A stretch of 64,000 bases of DNA. Source: Candidatus Gastranaerophilales bacterium. GTDB taxonomy: Bacteria > Cyanobacteriota > Vampirovibrionia > Gastranaerophilales > Gastranaerophilaceae. Below, one piece after another: positions 18,213 through 27,699 of the stretch (positions within the stretch are counted from its first letter, which is position 1; every line of letters starts with the position of its first letter). Location of the stretch: the NCBI GenBank assembly GCA_910587175.1, contig CAJULH010000003.1, positions 14,611 to 78,610 on the forward strand, read 5' to 3'. The notes under the pieces are model-generated. The model worked only from the letters and a program-made list of their open reading frames with translations. It did no database searches and was not told the DNA's origin. The translations under genes and the position numbers were made by a program.

Positions 18213-20840
18213 ATGCAAATTGAACATCTGAATACCAAATTAAACACAAAAATAATCAATGTTAATGATTATAATTCTATATTGTCCGCCAGAGTATTGC
18301 CCGAATGGGTAAAGTATAAAATAAGCAAATGGTACAGCATTTGCAGAAATTATAAAACTGCATTTAGTTTAGTTGAAATGCTTATGGCATTATTGGTTGC
18401 ATCGTTGCTGCTGGCGGCACTAGCCCCTGTAATGACAAGAAGAATGGATGAATCAAAGATAAGTGTATCAGGCGTGGGTACAGTCAATAACGGAAATGAA
18501 ACCCATGGGGTGAAAATATTTGAATACGATGCCATGGCTGATTCTGATAAAGAATATTCAAAGTATGATTTTCTCGTCCCGCAGGGTGTCTATACTATTA
18601 GTCTCGTATTGCAGGCTGGCGGCGGCGGAGGCGGAGGAAGTACATCTGGGTATACGAGCTATAACAATGTTTTGGATACATCGGATTTAGCAACGCAAAC
18701 AATAACTATAGAAGACAATTTAATTGGAATAAAAAATTTAAGGGTGGATTTGACCGGCGGAGGCGGAGGGGGAGGTTCTGCGCAGCCCACAGTAATAGAT
18801 TGCAAAGATTCAAGTATTCATAAATATATAAACCCAACCCAGGGAAACGGTACCCAGCAGTGTGTTAATAAATTTAATGTAGGAAATTCGGGTGGTCCCG
18901 CAGTTGTAAGCGGGGCAATAAAATGTATCCAGGGTGAGACAGACGCTTCAGAGCAGGCAAAATGCCTGAAATGTGCAGATAGTACAAGTTCAAGCTATGC
19001 AAAGTGTTATTATATCGGAACATATACCGATTGTTCGGATGATCCGGCGGGCGGCTGGACAGGCTGCGGAAGGACTGCAGTACAGTGGCATGTTGCAAAC
19101 GATGCCTGTAATGCATACACCGGTGCAGGTCTTTCCAAAGGTAAATGGAGGCTGCCAAAAATTGCCGATGCTCAAAAGTGGACAACATACAGAAGTGACA
19201 TTAATGAAGGCAAAGGTGCAAACGGATTACAAATATGCCAGTACAACGAAAGTGTAGCAGTTTCGGTTAAAGTTGCAAGATGCGGAGGTAATTCGTCAAG
19301 ATGTTATGGAAGCCTTCCGGAGAATGATTGTGATATTGATTATTATAGTATGTATGATTCGGTGGGCACTAATATGAAAGCATTCTTTAACAGTTATATT
19401 CAAGTTTTTGACAATCCCGGCCAGACAAATCAAGGTCTTATGCATAACGCAATGTCTGCACGTTGCCTGACTGTGGATAACGGAGCATTTACTTTTGCGT
19501 ACAAAACAGGAGGCGGAGGCGGTTCAGGTGCAAGGATATATAATTATACTTTGCCTGAAACATATAATGGAAATAAACTCCTTGAAAAAGGAAATAAAAT
19601 CACAATTTCAAGAGGAAATAACGGCGGAGGCGGTTTTGGTACGGGTGTAAACGGCAGCAATGGCAGCCCAACTTGTTTGACTGTATACAATAGCGGGAAT
19701 GCAAGTATATTCTATCTTTGTGCAAACGGGGGAGACTATGGAAGGGGGGCTTCAGCGGCAAACTATGGAAACGGAGGAAATGCCGTTGAAACTTGCAGAT
19801 TGGGTACAAGCAGTACCAATTACCAGAATGTTAATTGTTCAACAATAGGGAACGGAGTGGCAGTTGTTTCTAAAGGAGGTAATAACGGTGTAAGTAACGC
19901 TTCTGCATCATACAATACCACAGTATCAGGCGGAGCCGGCGGTGTATCCACGTATAACACTTCTATTGCAGGAGGTTCCGGAGGAAACGGTATAGCAAGT
20001 AAAACTGTTGAGCAGGCGGCTATAGATGGCAAGAGTCCGTCCGCATCAGGAAGTAATGTTCCATATGGTGCCGGAGGCGGTGGCGGGAGTTCCGGAAGAG
20101 GAGCGGATTCAAGCAGTGTAATAGCAGGTAATGGCGGAAGCGGATATGTCGGATATGCAAAAATCACATATGACATTGAAAGAACAGGTGGTTCAGGCGG
20201 CGGGGGAGGTGGCGGAAGTATGATTGCTGTTGCATCATTAGATGTGGAGGAGGGAAAAACATATGAAGTTATAACGGGCAAAGGGGGTAAGGGAGGCACT
20301 GTTAATGGTGACGGAAATAACGGATATCCAAGTAGTTTTAAATATTCAGATGGCAAAATAATTAAAACAAATGAAGGAAAAGGAGGCAAGTGCGGAAATC
20401 ACACCGGTACATATGGAACAGGGGGAGAAGGCGGAGCTGGCGGAGCTAAATCAAGCATAAATATAGGATATGGAATGACAGCAAGTGCCGGCAAGAGCGG
20501 GGTTAAAGGGTATAACTATGATGTATCCAAAACAAAAAAGAGCATAGGCGGCAATGGCGGTGTTTCCGGTATCGGAACAGACGGAGGCTGCGGGGGATTA
20601 AGTTTCTATTATTCTGATAGTTCATATGCGCCATCTGATAAATCTTCTTTGAGTGTAGTGAATAACTGCAAGATTACAAACGCAAATGCGGATAACGGGC
20701 TTTATTTGCTCAATACTCTGATTATGGGAACAGACTATGGTAAAGCAGGCGCAGGCGGGGGAGGCGGCGGATTTGAAAGTTATTCCCTATACGGAATTGG
20801 CGGCGATGGCGGTAACGGCTATGTGTATATAAAGTGGTAA
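18213..20840 (+). CDS. Giant glycine-rich type IV prepilin-like protein
   Basis: An 875-residue protein with an AAGGAG ribosome-binding site. After an unusually long leader comes a class III pilin signal: A50 then F-S-L-V-E, with the conserved Glu at +5 of the mature form and a hydrophobic helix to about residue 72. The body is dominated by glycine tracts (runs of up to seven Gly) in several blocks. A Cys-rich region at about 240-430 with W-x-K/R-L-P (K-W-R-L-P-K) resembles an Lcl/FGE-like fold. It is most likely a minor pilin or pilus-tip adhesin using PilB/PilC at 12-15.6 kb. Cleavage after Ala rather than Gly is less common. Confidence 0.8.
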   Translation: MQIEHLNTKLNTKIINVNDYNSILSARVLPEWVKYKISKWYSICRNYKTAFSLVEMLMALLVASLLLAALAPVMTRRMDESKISVSGVGTVNNGNETHGVKIFEYDAMADSDKEYSKYDFLVPQGVYTISLVLQAGGGGGGGSTSGYTSYNNVLDTSDLATQTITIEDNLIGIKNLRVDLTGGGGGGGSAQPTVIDCKDSSIHKYINPTQGNGTQQCVNKFNVGNSGGPAVVSGAIKCIQGETDASEQAKCLKCADSTSSSYAKCYYIGTYTDCSDDPAGGWTGCGRTAVQWHVANDACNAYTGAGLSKGKWRLPKIADAQKWTTYRSDINEGKGANGLQICQYNESVAVSVKVARCGGNSSRCYGSLPENDCDIDYYSMYDSVGTNMKAFFNSYIQVFDNPGQTNQGLMHNAMSARCLTVDNGAFTFAYKTGGGGGSGARIYNYTLPETYNGNKLLEKGNKITISRGNNGGGGFGTGVNGSNGSPTCLTVYNSGNASIFYLCANGGDYGRGASAANYGNGGNAVETCRLGTSSTNYQNVNCSTIGNGVAVVSKGGNNGVSNASASYNTTVSGGAGGVSTYNTSIAGGSGGNGIASKTVEQAAIDGKSPSASGSNVPYGAGGGGGSSGRGADSSSVIAGNGGSGYVGYAKITYDIERTGGSGGGGGGGSMIAVASLDVEEGKTYEVITGKGGKGGTVNGDGNNGYPSSFKYSDGKIIKTNEGKGGKCGNHTGTYGTGGEGGAGGAKSSINIGYGMTASAGKSGVKGYNYDVSKTKKSIGGNGGVSGIGTDGGCGGLSFYYSDSSYAPSDKSSLSVVNNCKITNANADNGLYLLNTLIMGTDYGKAGAGGGGGGFESYSLYGIGGDGGNGYVYIKW

Positions 20841-20862
20841 ATCTTTAGATGAACAACTTTTC

Positions 20863-20897
20863 GGGATGCGTTTTGTAACCTTCGCATCCCTTTTTTT
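20863..20897 (+). terminator. Terminator after the prepilin gene
   Basis: A perfect 8-bp stem, GGGATGCG with CGCATCCC, has a 12-nt loop and is followed by seven T. Confidence 0.92.
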
Positions 20898-21037
20898 ATT
20901 TATTATGTGCCGGGTAAGCTATCAATCTTCTGTTATAGGATTTATTCTTTGGCTATAATACATAATCAGCCGAGGCTGCTATAGTTATATTATAGTGTCA
21001 TAGCTTAGTGTGTTATTAGTATATAGAAAGGATTGGT

Positions 21038-21217
21038 ATGAAAAAGTTTTCTCATGAGTATTTAATTGAAAAATCACAAGAGCTTTACAAAAAGCTTGAT
21101 TCTGTTTCAATGTCACTTTGTTATTTAAAAAGCGCGCTGGAAGACATAACAGAACTTTTAAAGATTGAATATGAAGCAAAATATAATAAAGAAAAAATAC
21201 AAATCTCTGAAAAGTAG
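21038..21217 (+). CDS. Small unassigned helical protein, 59 residues
   Basis: A short frame with AGAAAGGA about 6 bp before its ATG. The product is amphipathic and charged (about one third Lys or Glu) and probably a single long helix or coiled coil from residue 6 to 50. No Cys pair, membrane segment or known motif is seen. It stands alone between the prepilin terminator and the convergent metW gene. Coding status rests on the ribosome-binding site and protein-like composition. Confidence 0.5.
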   Translation: MKKFSHEYLIEKSQELYKKLDSVSMSLCYLKSALEDITELLKIEYEAKYNKEKIQISEK

Positions 21218-21239
21218 TTTATCTTAAGTTTTAAAGTTT

Positions 21240-21857
21240 TTATTTTGACACTACAAATACAACTTCTTCTGTGAAAAAGTTTGTGATTGTTCTTATCAAA
21301 AAGCCGCTTCTAGCCTTGTTTCTTGTTAAATAAATAGACTTTAGGATTTTAATATTTCTGTTTTTGCAAAATTCAAAAAAATCATTTACAGTCATAAGGT
21401 GAATATTTGGCGTATTGTACCATTCGTAAGGCAGTGCTTTAGATTTGGGCATCTTTCCTTTGAAGAAAAGATAAAAACGCACCTTCCAATAGGCAAAGTT
21501 TGGGAAACTTACAACAGCTTTTTTTGCCACCCTTAACATCTCATCCACAACTAAATCCGGTTTTTCTGTAGATTGCAAGGTCTGGTTTAAAATAGCATAG
21601 TCAAAACTGCCATCGGGAAATTGTTTTAAACCTTCATCAATATCTCCCTGAATAACAGAAACCCCTTTATCCAAAGCTTTTATAACTTCATCCTGGTTAA
21701 TTTCAACGCCAACGCCCTTGATTTTTTTTTCATTAATTAGTTTTGAAAAAAGCGTACCGTCTCCGCAGCCAAGGTCTAAAACGCGAACCCCCTCGGGGAT
21801 TATATTTGTTACAATTTCATAGTTTAGTTGTATTTCTGCTTTATTTTGCATCTTCAT
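21240..21857 (-). CDS. metW: MetW, methionine biosynthesis methyltransferase-like protein
   Basis: A 205-residue class I SAM-methyltransferase fold of the MetW family. It has V-L-D-L-G-C-G-D-G-T for SAM binding near residue 27, then the MetW-type stretches V-G-V-E-I and S-F-P-N-F-A-Y-W. MetW is required together with MetX for acylating homoserine in several proteobacteria. Here the start overlaps the 3' end of metX by 17 bp, so both are made from one transcript, which supports the assignment. ATG 21851 is an alternative start two codons in. Confidence 0.92.
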   Translation of the reverse strand: MKMQNKAEIQLNYEIVTNIIPEGVRVLDLGCGDGTLFSKLINEKKIKGVGVEINQDEVIKALDKGVSVIQGDIDEGLKQFPDGSFDYAILNQTLQSTEKPDLVVDEMLRVAKKAVVSFPNFAYWKVRFYLFFKGKMPKSKALPYEWYNTPNIHLMTVNDFFEFCKNRNIKILKSIYLTRNKARSGFLIRTITNFFTEEVVFVVSK

Positions 21858-22959
21858 CTTTCTTTAAAAAGCTTTTTATAATTTTTGTCTGGTTTTCATG
21901 TTCAATTAAAAAGGCATCATGCCCGCAGGGGCTCTTTAATTCTACAAAAGACACTTCTTTTCCTGCATTTACCAGGGCTGTAACCATTTCTTTGGATTGT
22001 TCCGGAGAAAAGAGCCAGTCTGATGTGAAACAGATTATTAAAAACCTTGAATTACTTTGCTTAAAAGCGTTTTCAAGAGTTCCGTATTTTGATGTCGGGT
22101 CATAATAATCTATTGCCTTTGTAATATATAAATAACTGTTTGCATCAAATCTGTCCACAAAGATTCTGCCTTGATATTCAAGGTAAGATTCCACCTGAAA
22201 ATCTACACCAAAGTCAAAATTCGGTTTATCCTTAAAGTCTCTGCCAAATTTTGAGTGCATAGCTTCTTCGCAAAGATATGTAATATGCCCCACCATTCTT
22301 GCAATTGCAAGACCATAATCCGGTGTATTTGGCTTATCATAATAATCTCCGCCGTTAAAATATTTATCTGAAATGATTGCGTTTCTGCCAACCGCATTGA
22401 ATGCTATTGCCTGTGCCGAAAGACGGGCTGTGGATGCTATAATTATTGTTGTCTTTATAATTTCCGGATATTTTATACTCCATTCCATTGCCTGCATACC
22501 GCCCATAGAGCCGCCTACGACAATCATTTTTTTAACACCAAGAAAGTCTATAAGCTTTTTTTGAACTTTTACAATATCTTCAATGGTAATTACCGGAAAT
22601 TCATGCCCGTATGGCTTACCTGTTTCGGGGTTTATAGAGGAGGGACCCGTTGTCCCCTTGCAGCCGCCTAAAATATTTGATGATATTACAAAGAATTTAT
22701 TTGTATCAAAGGCTTTATTTGGTCCAATCATGGTTTCCCACCAGCCGGGTTTTTTGTCATTTGTACTGTGATATCCTGCAGCATGGGCATCTGCAGTCAG
22801 CGCATGGCATATAAGGATTGCATTATCTTTTGTTTCATTCAATGTGCCGTATGTTTCGTACGCCACCTGAATGTTTTTTAGGGTTTTTTTAGATTCAAGT
22901 AAAATCTCTCCGTCAAATTTAAAATATTTTGTTTCAACTATTCCTACTGAATTTTCCAT
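21841..22959 (-). CDS. metX: Homoserine O-acyltransferase MetX
   Basis: A 372-residue alpha/beta hydrolase that activates homoserine for methionine synthesis. The nucleophile S151 lies in V-G-G-S-M-G-G-M-Q, and G-G-C-K-G-T-T-G-P-S is a strong family signature. The catalytic Asp lies in T-S-D-W-L-F and His in C-G-H-D-A-F. Whether the acyl donor is acetyl- or succinyl-CoA cannot be told by eye. The gene diverges from the HD-GYP gene at 23118. The pair with metW is a common arrangement. Confidence 0.94.
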   Translation of the reverse strand: MENSVGIVETKYFKFDGEILLESKKTLKNIQVAYETYGTLNETKDNAILICHALTADAHAAGYHSTNDKKPGWWETMIGPNKAFDTNKFFVISSNILGGCKGTTGPSSINPETGKPYGHEFPVITIEDIVKVQKKLIDFLGVKKMIVVGGSMGGMQAMEWSIKYPEIIKTTIIIASTARLSAQAIAFNAVGRNAIISDKYFNGGDYYDKPNTPDYGLAIARMVGHITYLCEEAMHSKFGRDFKDKPNFDFGVDFQVESYLEYQGRIFVDRFDANSYLYITKAIDYYDPTSKYGTLENAFKQSNSRFLIICFTSDWLFSPEQSKEMVTALVNAGKEVSFVELKSPCGHDAFLIEHENQTKIIKSFLKKDEDAK

Positions 22960-23117
22960 AATTCAATAATTTTAGCACATTTTTAATACTAAGGTTAGGG
23001 GTTTTGTAAACTTTAGTATAAAATTTTTAAGTTTTTTTAAAAAAATGCAAAAGTTTTTAAAAAATGTGCCGATAACTAAAATAAGAAGTAGAAGATTTAT
23101 TTTTTTAGGAACTTGTA

Positions 23118-24404
23118 ATGGATAATTTTAAAAATTCAAAAAGAGCCGACGCGCAAAACGCATCTTTGGAAGGAGATATTTTGTCTGTTGGTCTTTTGGA
23201 AAATGACCCGATTGAGGAGATTTTCGCACTGAATTTAGGAGATTTTCTTTGCGAACATTTAATTTCGCCGGATTTTGCACATAAAATAGGAAATAAGGTA
23301 AAAACTAAAAATGAAAGCTTAAAAGACCAGCTTTTAGAGCTGATTTCAATATATTCAATTGATTCAACCCTTTCAATTTTAGGGTTTGAATCAAATGAAG
23401 ATTATATAATTTATAATTCAATTGCAAAGACGATAAAGCTTATGCTTTCGTTGGAAAAATGCGTAATTTATCTTGCAAAAAAAGATGAACCCATAAAACT
23501 TGCCGGTACATCTTCTGATATTGCATCAGAAAAGGTGAATTCGCATATTACAAAAAGCTATGAAAACGAAGAAGTTATTATGCTGAATGAAAACGGCAAG
23601 CAGATCATCGTTTTTCCCATGAAAAATAAATTTGAATGTATTGGTGCAATTGAGACTACAAGAGACCTAGACAGACCTCTTGAAGCTGATTTTATAGACC
23701 TTTTAAAAATTACAGCCGGGCTTTTTGTTACTTCTTTAGGTATTCAAAAACTGATAGACCAGGTAAAAAGGGTTGTAAATACAGAGCCTGTTTCAACAAG
23801 TGAGCTTTTAAACCTTCGTGCACAGTTAACTACAATCATTGGAGACCTTGGCGATAAGCAGCAGGCTTTTGTTGAAAAATTAGCTGTTGCAGTTGACCTG
23901 AAGGGTAAATATAAAAACAATCATTCCCAAAGGACGGCAGATTTATCCCGCGAAATTTGCAACTTCCTTGAATTGAATGAAAAAACAACAGACTTAATAT
24001 ACTATGCAGGTCTCCTTCAAAATATAGGAAAAATTACAATTGATGATCATCTTTTTGATAAAAAGGGTAAACTTTCTAAAGAAGACTGGGATAAATTACA
24101 GGAACATCCAAATGCAGGTGTAAGTCTTTTAATGAATATAAACTTTATGTCTGAAGTTGTCCCGTATATTCATTACCAAAAAGAACGCTGGGACGGGCTT
24201 GGAAAACCTGAAGGACTTGGCGGATTTTCAATTCCTTTTGGTTCAAGAATTATTGCCGTGGCTGATGCATACTGTGCCCTTACAGAAGACAGACCACACA
24301 GGGCTGCGCTATCAAATGCTGATGCACTTGAGATTTTAAAATCAGAAAGTGCTGCAAAATGGGATCCAAATGTTGTAAATGCACTTGTGAAGATGAAATC
24401 ATGA
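23118..24404 (+). CDS. HD-GYP-type protein with degenerate metal site
   Basis: A 428-residue protein with an N-terminal GAF-like sensory region (about 60-215) and a C-terminal HD-GYP-like domain (about 255-428). HD-GYP enzymes degrade cyclic di-GMP. Here H269 is kept, but the HD pair of HDIGK is Q301-N302, the HH before E-R-W-D-G is Q354-K355, and GYP reads G-K-P. Ligands for metal catalysis are thus missing, while the fold motifs V-A-D-A-Y and E-R-W-D-G remain. It is probably a non-enzymatic sensor or scaffold. An AGGA site precedes the ATG. Confidence 0.85.
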   Translation: MDNFKNSKRADAQNASLEGDILSVGLLENDPIEEIFALNLGDFLCEHLISPDFAHKIGNKVKTKNESLKDQLLELISIYSIDSTLSILGFESNEDYIIYNSIAKTIKLMLSLEKCVIYLAKKDEPIKLAGTSSDIASEKVNSHITKSYENEEVIMLNENGKQIIVFPMKNKFECIGAIETTRDLDRPLEADFIDLLKITAGLFVTSLGIQKLIDQVKRVVNTEPVSTSELLNLRAQLTTIIGDLGDKQQAFVEKLAVAVDLKGKYKNNHSQRTADLSREICNFLELNEKTTDLIYYAGLLQNIGKITIDDHLFDKKGKLSKEDWDKLQEHPNAGVSLLMNINFMSEVVPYIHYQKERWDGLGKPEGLGGFSIPFGSRIIAVADAYCALTEDRPHRAALSNADALEILKSESAAKWDPNVVNALVKMKS

Positions 24405-24505
24405 TGGATTTCCGTAATTGCAAATAAATCTTTTTAAATAAAGATATTTATTTAAAAAGTGAAAAGATTGATTATTGAATTAAGAGTTAAGAGTATGAAA
24501 AAATT

Positions 24506-24535
24506 GCCCGTAACAATATACGGGCTTTTTCTTTT
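24506..24535. terminator. Bidirectional terminator
   Basis: A 7-bp stem, GCCCGTA with TACGGGC, has T runs on the right and an A run on the left. It lies between the HD-GYP gene and the convergent permease gene ending at 24614. A second, weaker AT-only hairpin occurs near 24430-24460. Confidence 0.85.
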
Positions 24536-24613
24536 TAAATTAGTCTTTTTGCAAGATACAGGAATTTATTTTGTTTGAGGTGTGAGGAATTTAGTTATAC
24601 CTTGCGTAAAAAT

Positions 24614-26143
24614 TTAGCAATCTTTTTCTGCTTCCCTGTGTCTTCTGTATCCGTAGGCAAAATAAATTACAGCGCCTATTATAATCCAGACGGGGAACAA
24701 AACGGCTGATGTGCCAAGCGTCATAAAGCCGTGCACCATAAGTCCGCCGCAAAGTATTATGCCTAATATCGGAAGCAAAGGCACAAAAGGCACTCTGAAA
24801 GGTCTTGGTCTTTTTGGGTCTGTTTTTCTTAGGATTAAAACAGCAATGCAGATAATCATAAAGTTTGCAAACGTGCCAAAATCGCAAAGCTCTGCTGAAA
24901 TTTTTAAATCCATAAAAAGGGCGCCAATTATAACCATTATCCCTGCTGCCCAGGTGACAACATGTGGAGTACCGTGTTTTTTGTGAATTTTTTGGAAAGA
25001 TTGCGGCAGGAAGTTATCTCTTGCCATAGCGTATAAAATTCTTGTTGTTCCAAGCTGATAAACCAAAAGTACCGATGTAAGCCCCGCAAGTGCTCCGACT
25101 GCAATCAGTCCGCCGATTTTATAAAGACCAACAGAATTCATAGCAGCTGTTATCGGGGCAAGGATATTGATTTTATCCAAAGGAACCATGCCGGATAACA
25201 CCAGTGCCGTTCCTGTGTAGACAATAGTGCATGCTATAAGGGTTCCTATGATCCCTATAGGTAAACTTCTTTGAGGGTTTTTTGTTTCTTCTGCTGCAGA
25301 TGATATAGCATCTACACCAACGTATGCAAAGAATATCAAAAACGCTCCGGATAAAACTCCCTTAATACCGTTTGGCGAGAATGGTACCCAGTTTTCAGGA
25401 GCAACATAAAAAGCGCCTGCAAAGATAAAGAGCAGGATTACAAAAAGTTTTACAAAAACAAGAATTGTTGCCGCTTTTGTGCTTTCTTTGATTCCCTGGA
25501 TTAAAAGTATTGTGATTATTAAAATGAGCAATATTGCGGGTACATTTATACAAAACGGGATTACACCAAAAAGTTTTGGTATTTCAACCGCAGGGTCCAG
25601 CCCCATATTTTGATACACGGAAACCGCTGTTCTGTAGTCATTTATAAGCCATATAGGAGGATTGCAAAGCCAGCCTGGAAGAATATGGGAAAAGCCTTTT
25701 AAAAACTCCATAAAATATCCGGTCCAAGAACATGCAACGGTAATGTTGCTTATGGCGTATTCAAGCATTAAAATCCAGGCTATAATCCATGCCATAAATT
25801 CGCCCATAGTAACGTAGGTATAAGTATACACAGAGCCTGCAGCAGGAATCATTGCAGCGAATTCAGAATAGCAAAGGGCGGAAAACAGGCATGCAAACAT
25901 TGCAATTATCATAGAAATTATAATGGCAGGACCTGCCCCCGGGGTATTTTGTTCACCAACCATTGCTATTCCTATTATTGTAAATATACCCGTTCCGATA
26001 ACAGCGCCTATGCCGAGCATTATAAGGTCAAAGGCATTCAATGTCTTTTTCAGGCCGGAGTTTTTTGCAGTTTCTATTATTTCATCAGGTGTTTTTTTAC
26101 ATAATAGATTTTGAACAAAAGTTTTTACAATATTGTTGTTCAT
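24614..26143 (-). CDS. APC-family amino acid permease (copy 1)
   Basis: A 509-residue transporter of the amino acid-polyamine-organocation superfamily, cationic amino acid transporter-like, with about 12 hydrophobic segments. The first carries the family signature G-I-G-A-V-I-G-T-G-I-F. An N-terminal soluble stretch of about 30 residues and a long loop near residue 170 (C-N-P-P-I-W-L) are shared with the next two genes. It is the last gene of a tandem array of three, its start overlapping the previous stop by 4 bp. The substrate cannot be predicted. Confidence 0.9.
   Translation of the reverse strand: MNNNIVKTFVQNLLCKKTPDEIIETAKNSGLKKTLNAFDLIMLGIGAVIGTGIFTIIGIAMVGEQNTPGAGPAIIISMIIAMFACLFSALCYSEFAAMIPAAGSVYTYTYVTMGEFMAWIIAWILMLEYAISNITVACSWTGYFMEFLKGFSHILPGWLCNPPIWLINDYRTAVSVYQNMGLDPAVEIPKLFGVIPFCINVPAILLILIITILLIQGIKESTKAATILVFVKLFVILLFIFAGAFYVAPENWVPFSPNGIKGVLSGAFLIFFAYVGVDAISSAAEETKNPQRSLPIGIIGTLIACTIVYTGTALVLSGMVPLDKINILAPITAAMNSVGLYKIGGLIAVGALAGLTSVLLVYQLGTTRILYAMARDNFLPQSFQKIHKKHGTPHVVTWAAGIMVIIGALFMDLKISAELCDFGTFANFMIICIAVLILRKTDPKRPRPFRVPFVPLLPILGIILCGGLMVHGFMTLGTSAVLFPVWIIIGAVIYFAYGYRRHREAEKDC
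25566..25662 (-). repeat. Near-identical block shared by permease copies 1 and 2
   Basis: This 97-bp stretch matches 27104-27200 (offset 1538) with only two differences that I can count, while flanking sequence is more divergent. It suggests recent gene conversion or strong constraint in the loop near residues 170-195. Confidence 0.8.
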
Positions 26144-27699
26144 TCTTGTTCTCCGGTGTTGTTTTCAATTCTTCTTTGCTTTTTATATCCGTATGCAAAA
26201 TAAATTGCAACTCCGATTAATATCCAAAGTGGGAATAATATTGATGATATTCCAAGAGTTATGAATCCGTGTATCATAATGCCGCCGCAAAGCATTATGC
26301 CCAATATCGGAAACCATGGTACGAAAGGCACCTTAAACGGTCTTGGTCTTTCGGGGTCTGTTTTTCTTAATATTAAAACAGCAATGCATATTACCATAAA
26401 GTTTGTAAATGTGCCGAAATTACAAAGTTCTGCAGAAATGTTTAAATCCATAAATATGGCGCAGAATATTACAAGAATGCCCGAAACCCAGGTGACAACG
26501 TGCGGAGTACCATGTTTTTTGTGAATTTTCTGAAAAGCTTTCGGGAAAAAGCCGTCTCTGCTCATAGCATATAAAATTCTTGCTGTGCCAAGCTGGAATA
26601 CCAGGATTACGGAGGTTATTCCTGCAAGTGCGCCCACTGCTATTATTCCGCCAACTTTATTTAATCCTATAGAATTCATTGCAGCTGCAATCGGGGCGTG
26701 GGTATTAATGTTTTCCGTTGCCACCATGCCGGATAGCACTAATGCTGTTGCAATATAGACAACAGTGCAGGCAATAAGAGTTCCTAAAAGCCCTATAGGG
26801 AGGTTTTTCTGAGGGTCTTTGGTTTCTTCTGCAGCTGATGATACGGCATCTACACCAACGTATGCGAAGAATATTAAAAACGCTCCGGATAATATTCCTT
26901 TCATTCCGTTTGGCGCAAAAGGCACCCAGTTATCGGGGGTTACATAAAACATACCTGCAAAAATAAACAAAAATATTACCGCAAGCTTTATGAAAACAAG
27001 TATGGTTGCCGCTTTTGTACTTTCTTTGATTCCCTGAACGAGCAAAATTGTTATTACAAGCAAAAGCACAATGGCAGGTACATTTATGCAAAACGGAATT
27101 ACGCCAAAAAGTTTTGGTATTTCAACCGCAGGGTCCAGCCCCATATTTTGATACACGGAAACTGCTGTTCTGTAGTCATTTATAAGCCATATTGGAGGAT
27201 TACAGAGCCATTGGAGCCAGCTTGGGAAGATGTGTGAAAACCCCCTTAAGAGCTCCATAAAATACCCTGTCCAGGAACTTGCCATAGTTACATTTCCTAT
27301 GGCATATTCCAGCATTAAAATCCAGCCTACAATCCAAGCCATAAATTCGCCCATTGTAACGTATGTATAGGTATATGTTGTTCCTGCAACGGGAACCATT
27401 GAAGTAAATTCAGAGTAACAAAGGATTGAAAATAGGGATGCAAACATAGCTATAAGCATTGAAATTACAACAGCGGGTCCTGCACCGTATCCCGCCTGTT
27501 CTCCCACCATTGCAACACCCGCAATTGTAAAGATACCGGAGCCTATAACAGCGCCTATACCAAGCATTATAAGGTCAAAGGCGTTTAAAGTTTTTTTAAG
27601 ATTTACCTTTTTTGCTGTTTCAATAAAATCATCCGGGGACTTTTTCTTTAAAAGCTTTGTGCAAAAGTTTTTAAAATCATTCGTTTTGTTATTTTCCAC
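26140..27699 (-). CDS. APC-family amino acid permease (copy 2)
   Basis: A 519-residue paralogue of the neighbouring permease. It has the same helix pattern and G-I-G-A-V-I-G-S-G-I-F signature, and almost the same closing region (L-R-K-T-D-P-E-R-P-R-P-F). It is clearly closer to copy 1 than to copy 3. It overlaps copy 1 by 4 bp and copy 3 by 11 bp, so all three share a transcript. The substrate is unknown; differences among copies may give separate specificities or simply higher capacity. Confidence 0.9.
   Translation of the reverse strand: MENNKTNDFKNFCTKLLKKKSPDDFIETAKKVNLKKTLNAFDLIMLGIGAVIGSGIFTIAGVAMVGEQAGYGAGPAVVISMLIAMFASLFSILCYSEFTSMVPVAGTTYTYTYVTMGEFMAWIVGWILMLEYAIGNVTMASSWTGYFMELLRGFSHIFPSWLQWLCNPPIWLINDYRTAVSVYQNMGLDPAVEIPKLFGVIPFCINVPAIVLLLVITILLVQGIKESTKAATILVFIKLAVIFLFIFAGMFYVTPDNWVPFAPNGMKGILSGAFLIFFAYVGVDAVSSAAEETKDPQKNLPIGLLGTLIACTVVYIATALVLSGMVATENINTHAPIAAAMNSIGLNKVGGIIAVGALAGITSVILVFQLGTARILYAMSRDGFFPKAFQKIHKKHGTPHVVTWVSGILVIFCAIFMDLNISAELCNFGTFTNFMVICIAVLILRKTDPERPRPFKVPFVPWFPILGIMLCGGIMIHGFITLGISSILFPLWILIGVAIYFAYGYKKQRRIENNTGEQE
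27104..27200 (-). repeat. Near-identical block, second copy
   Basis: Partner of the block at 25566-25662, inside permease copy 2, differing at two positions by eye. Confidence 0.8.

Noticed and set aside
19820..20389. A 189-codon Pro-rich frame on the minus strand
   Set aside because: It is the antisense of Gly codons in the prepilin gene (GGN reads as CCN), with no ribosome-binding site.
18213..20840. A phage tail-fibre or collagen-like gene
   Set aside because: The glycine blocks are not G-x-y triplets, no phage genes are near, and the N-terminus is a clear pilin signal.
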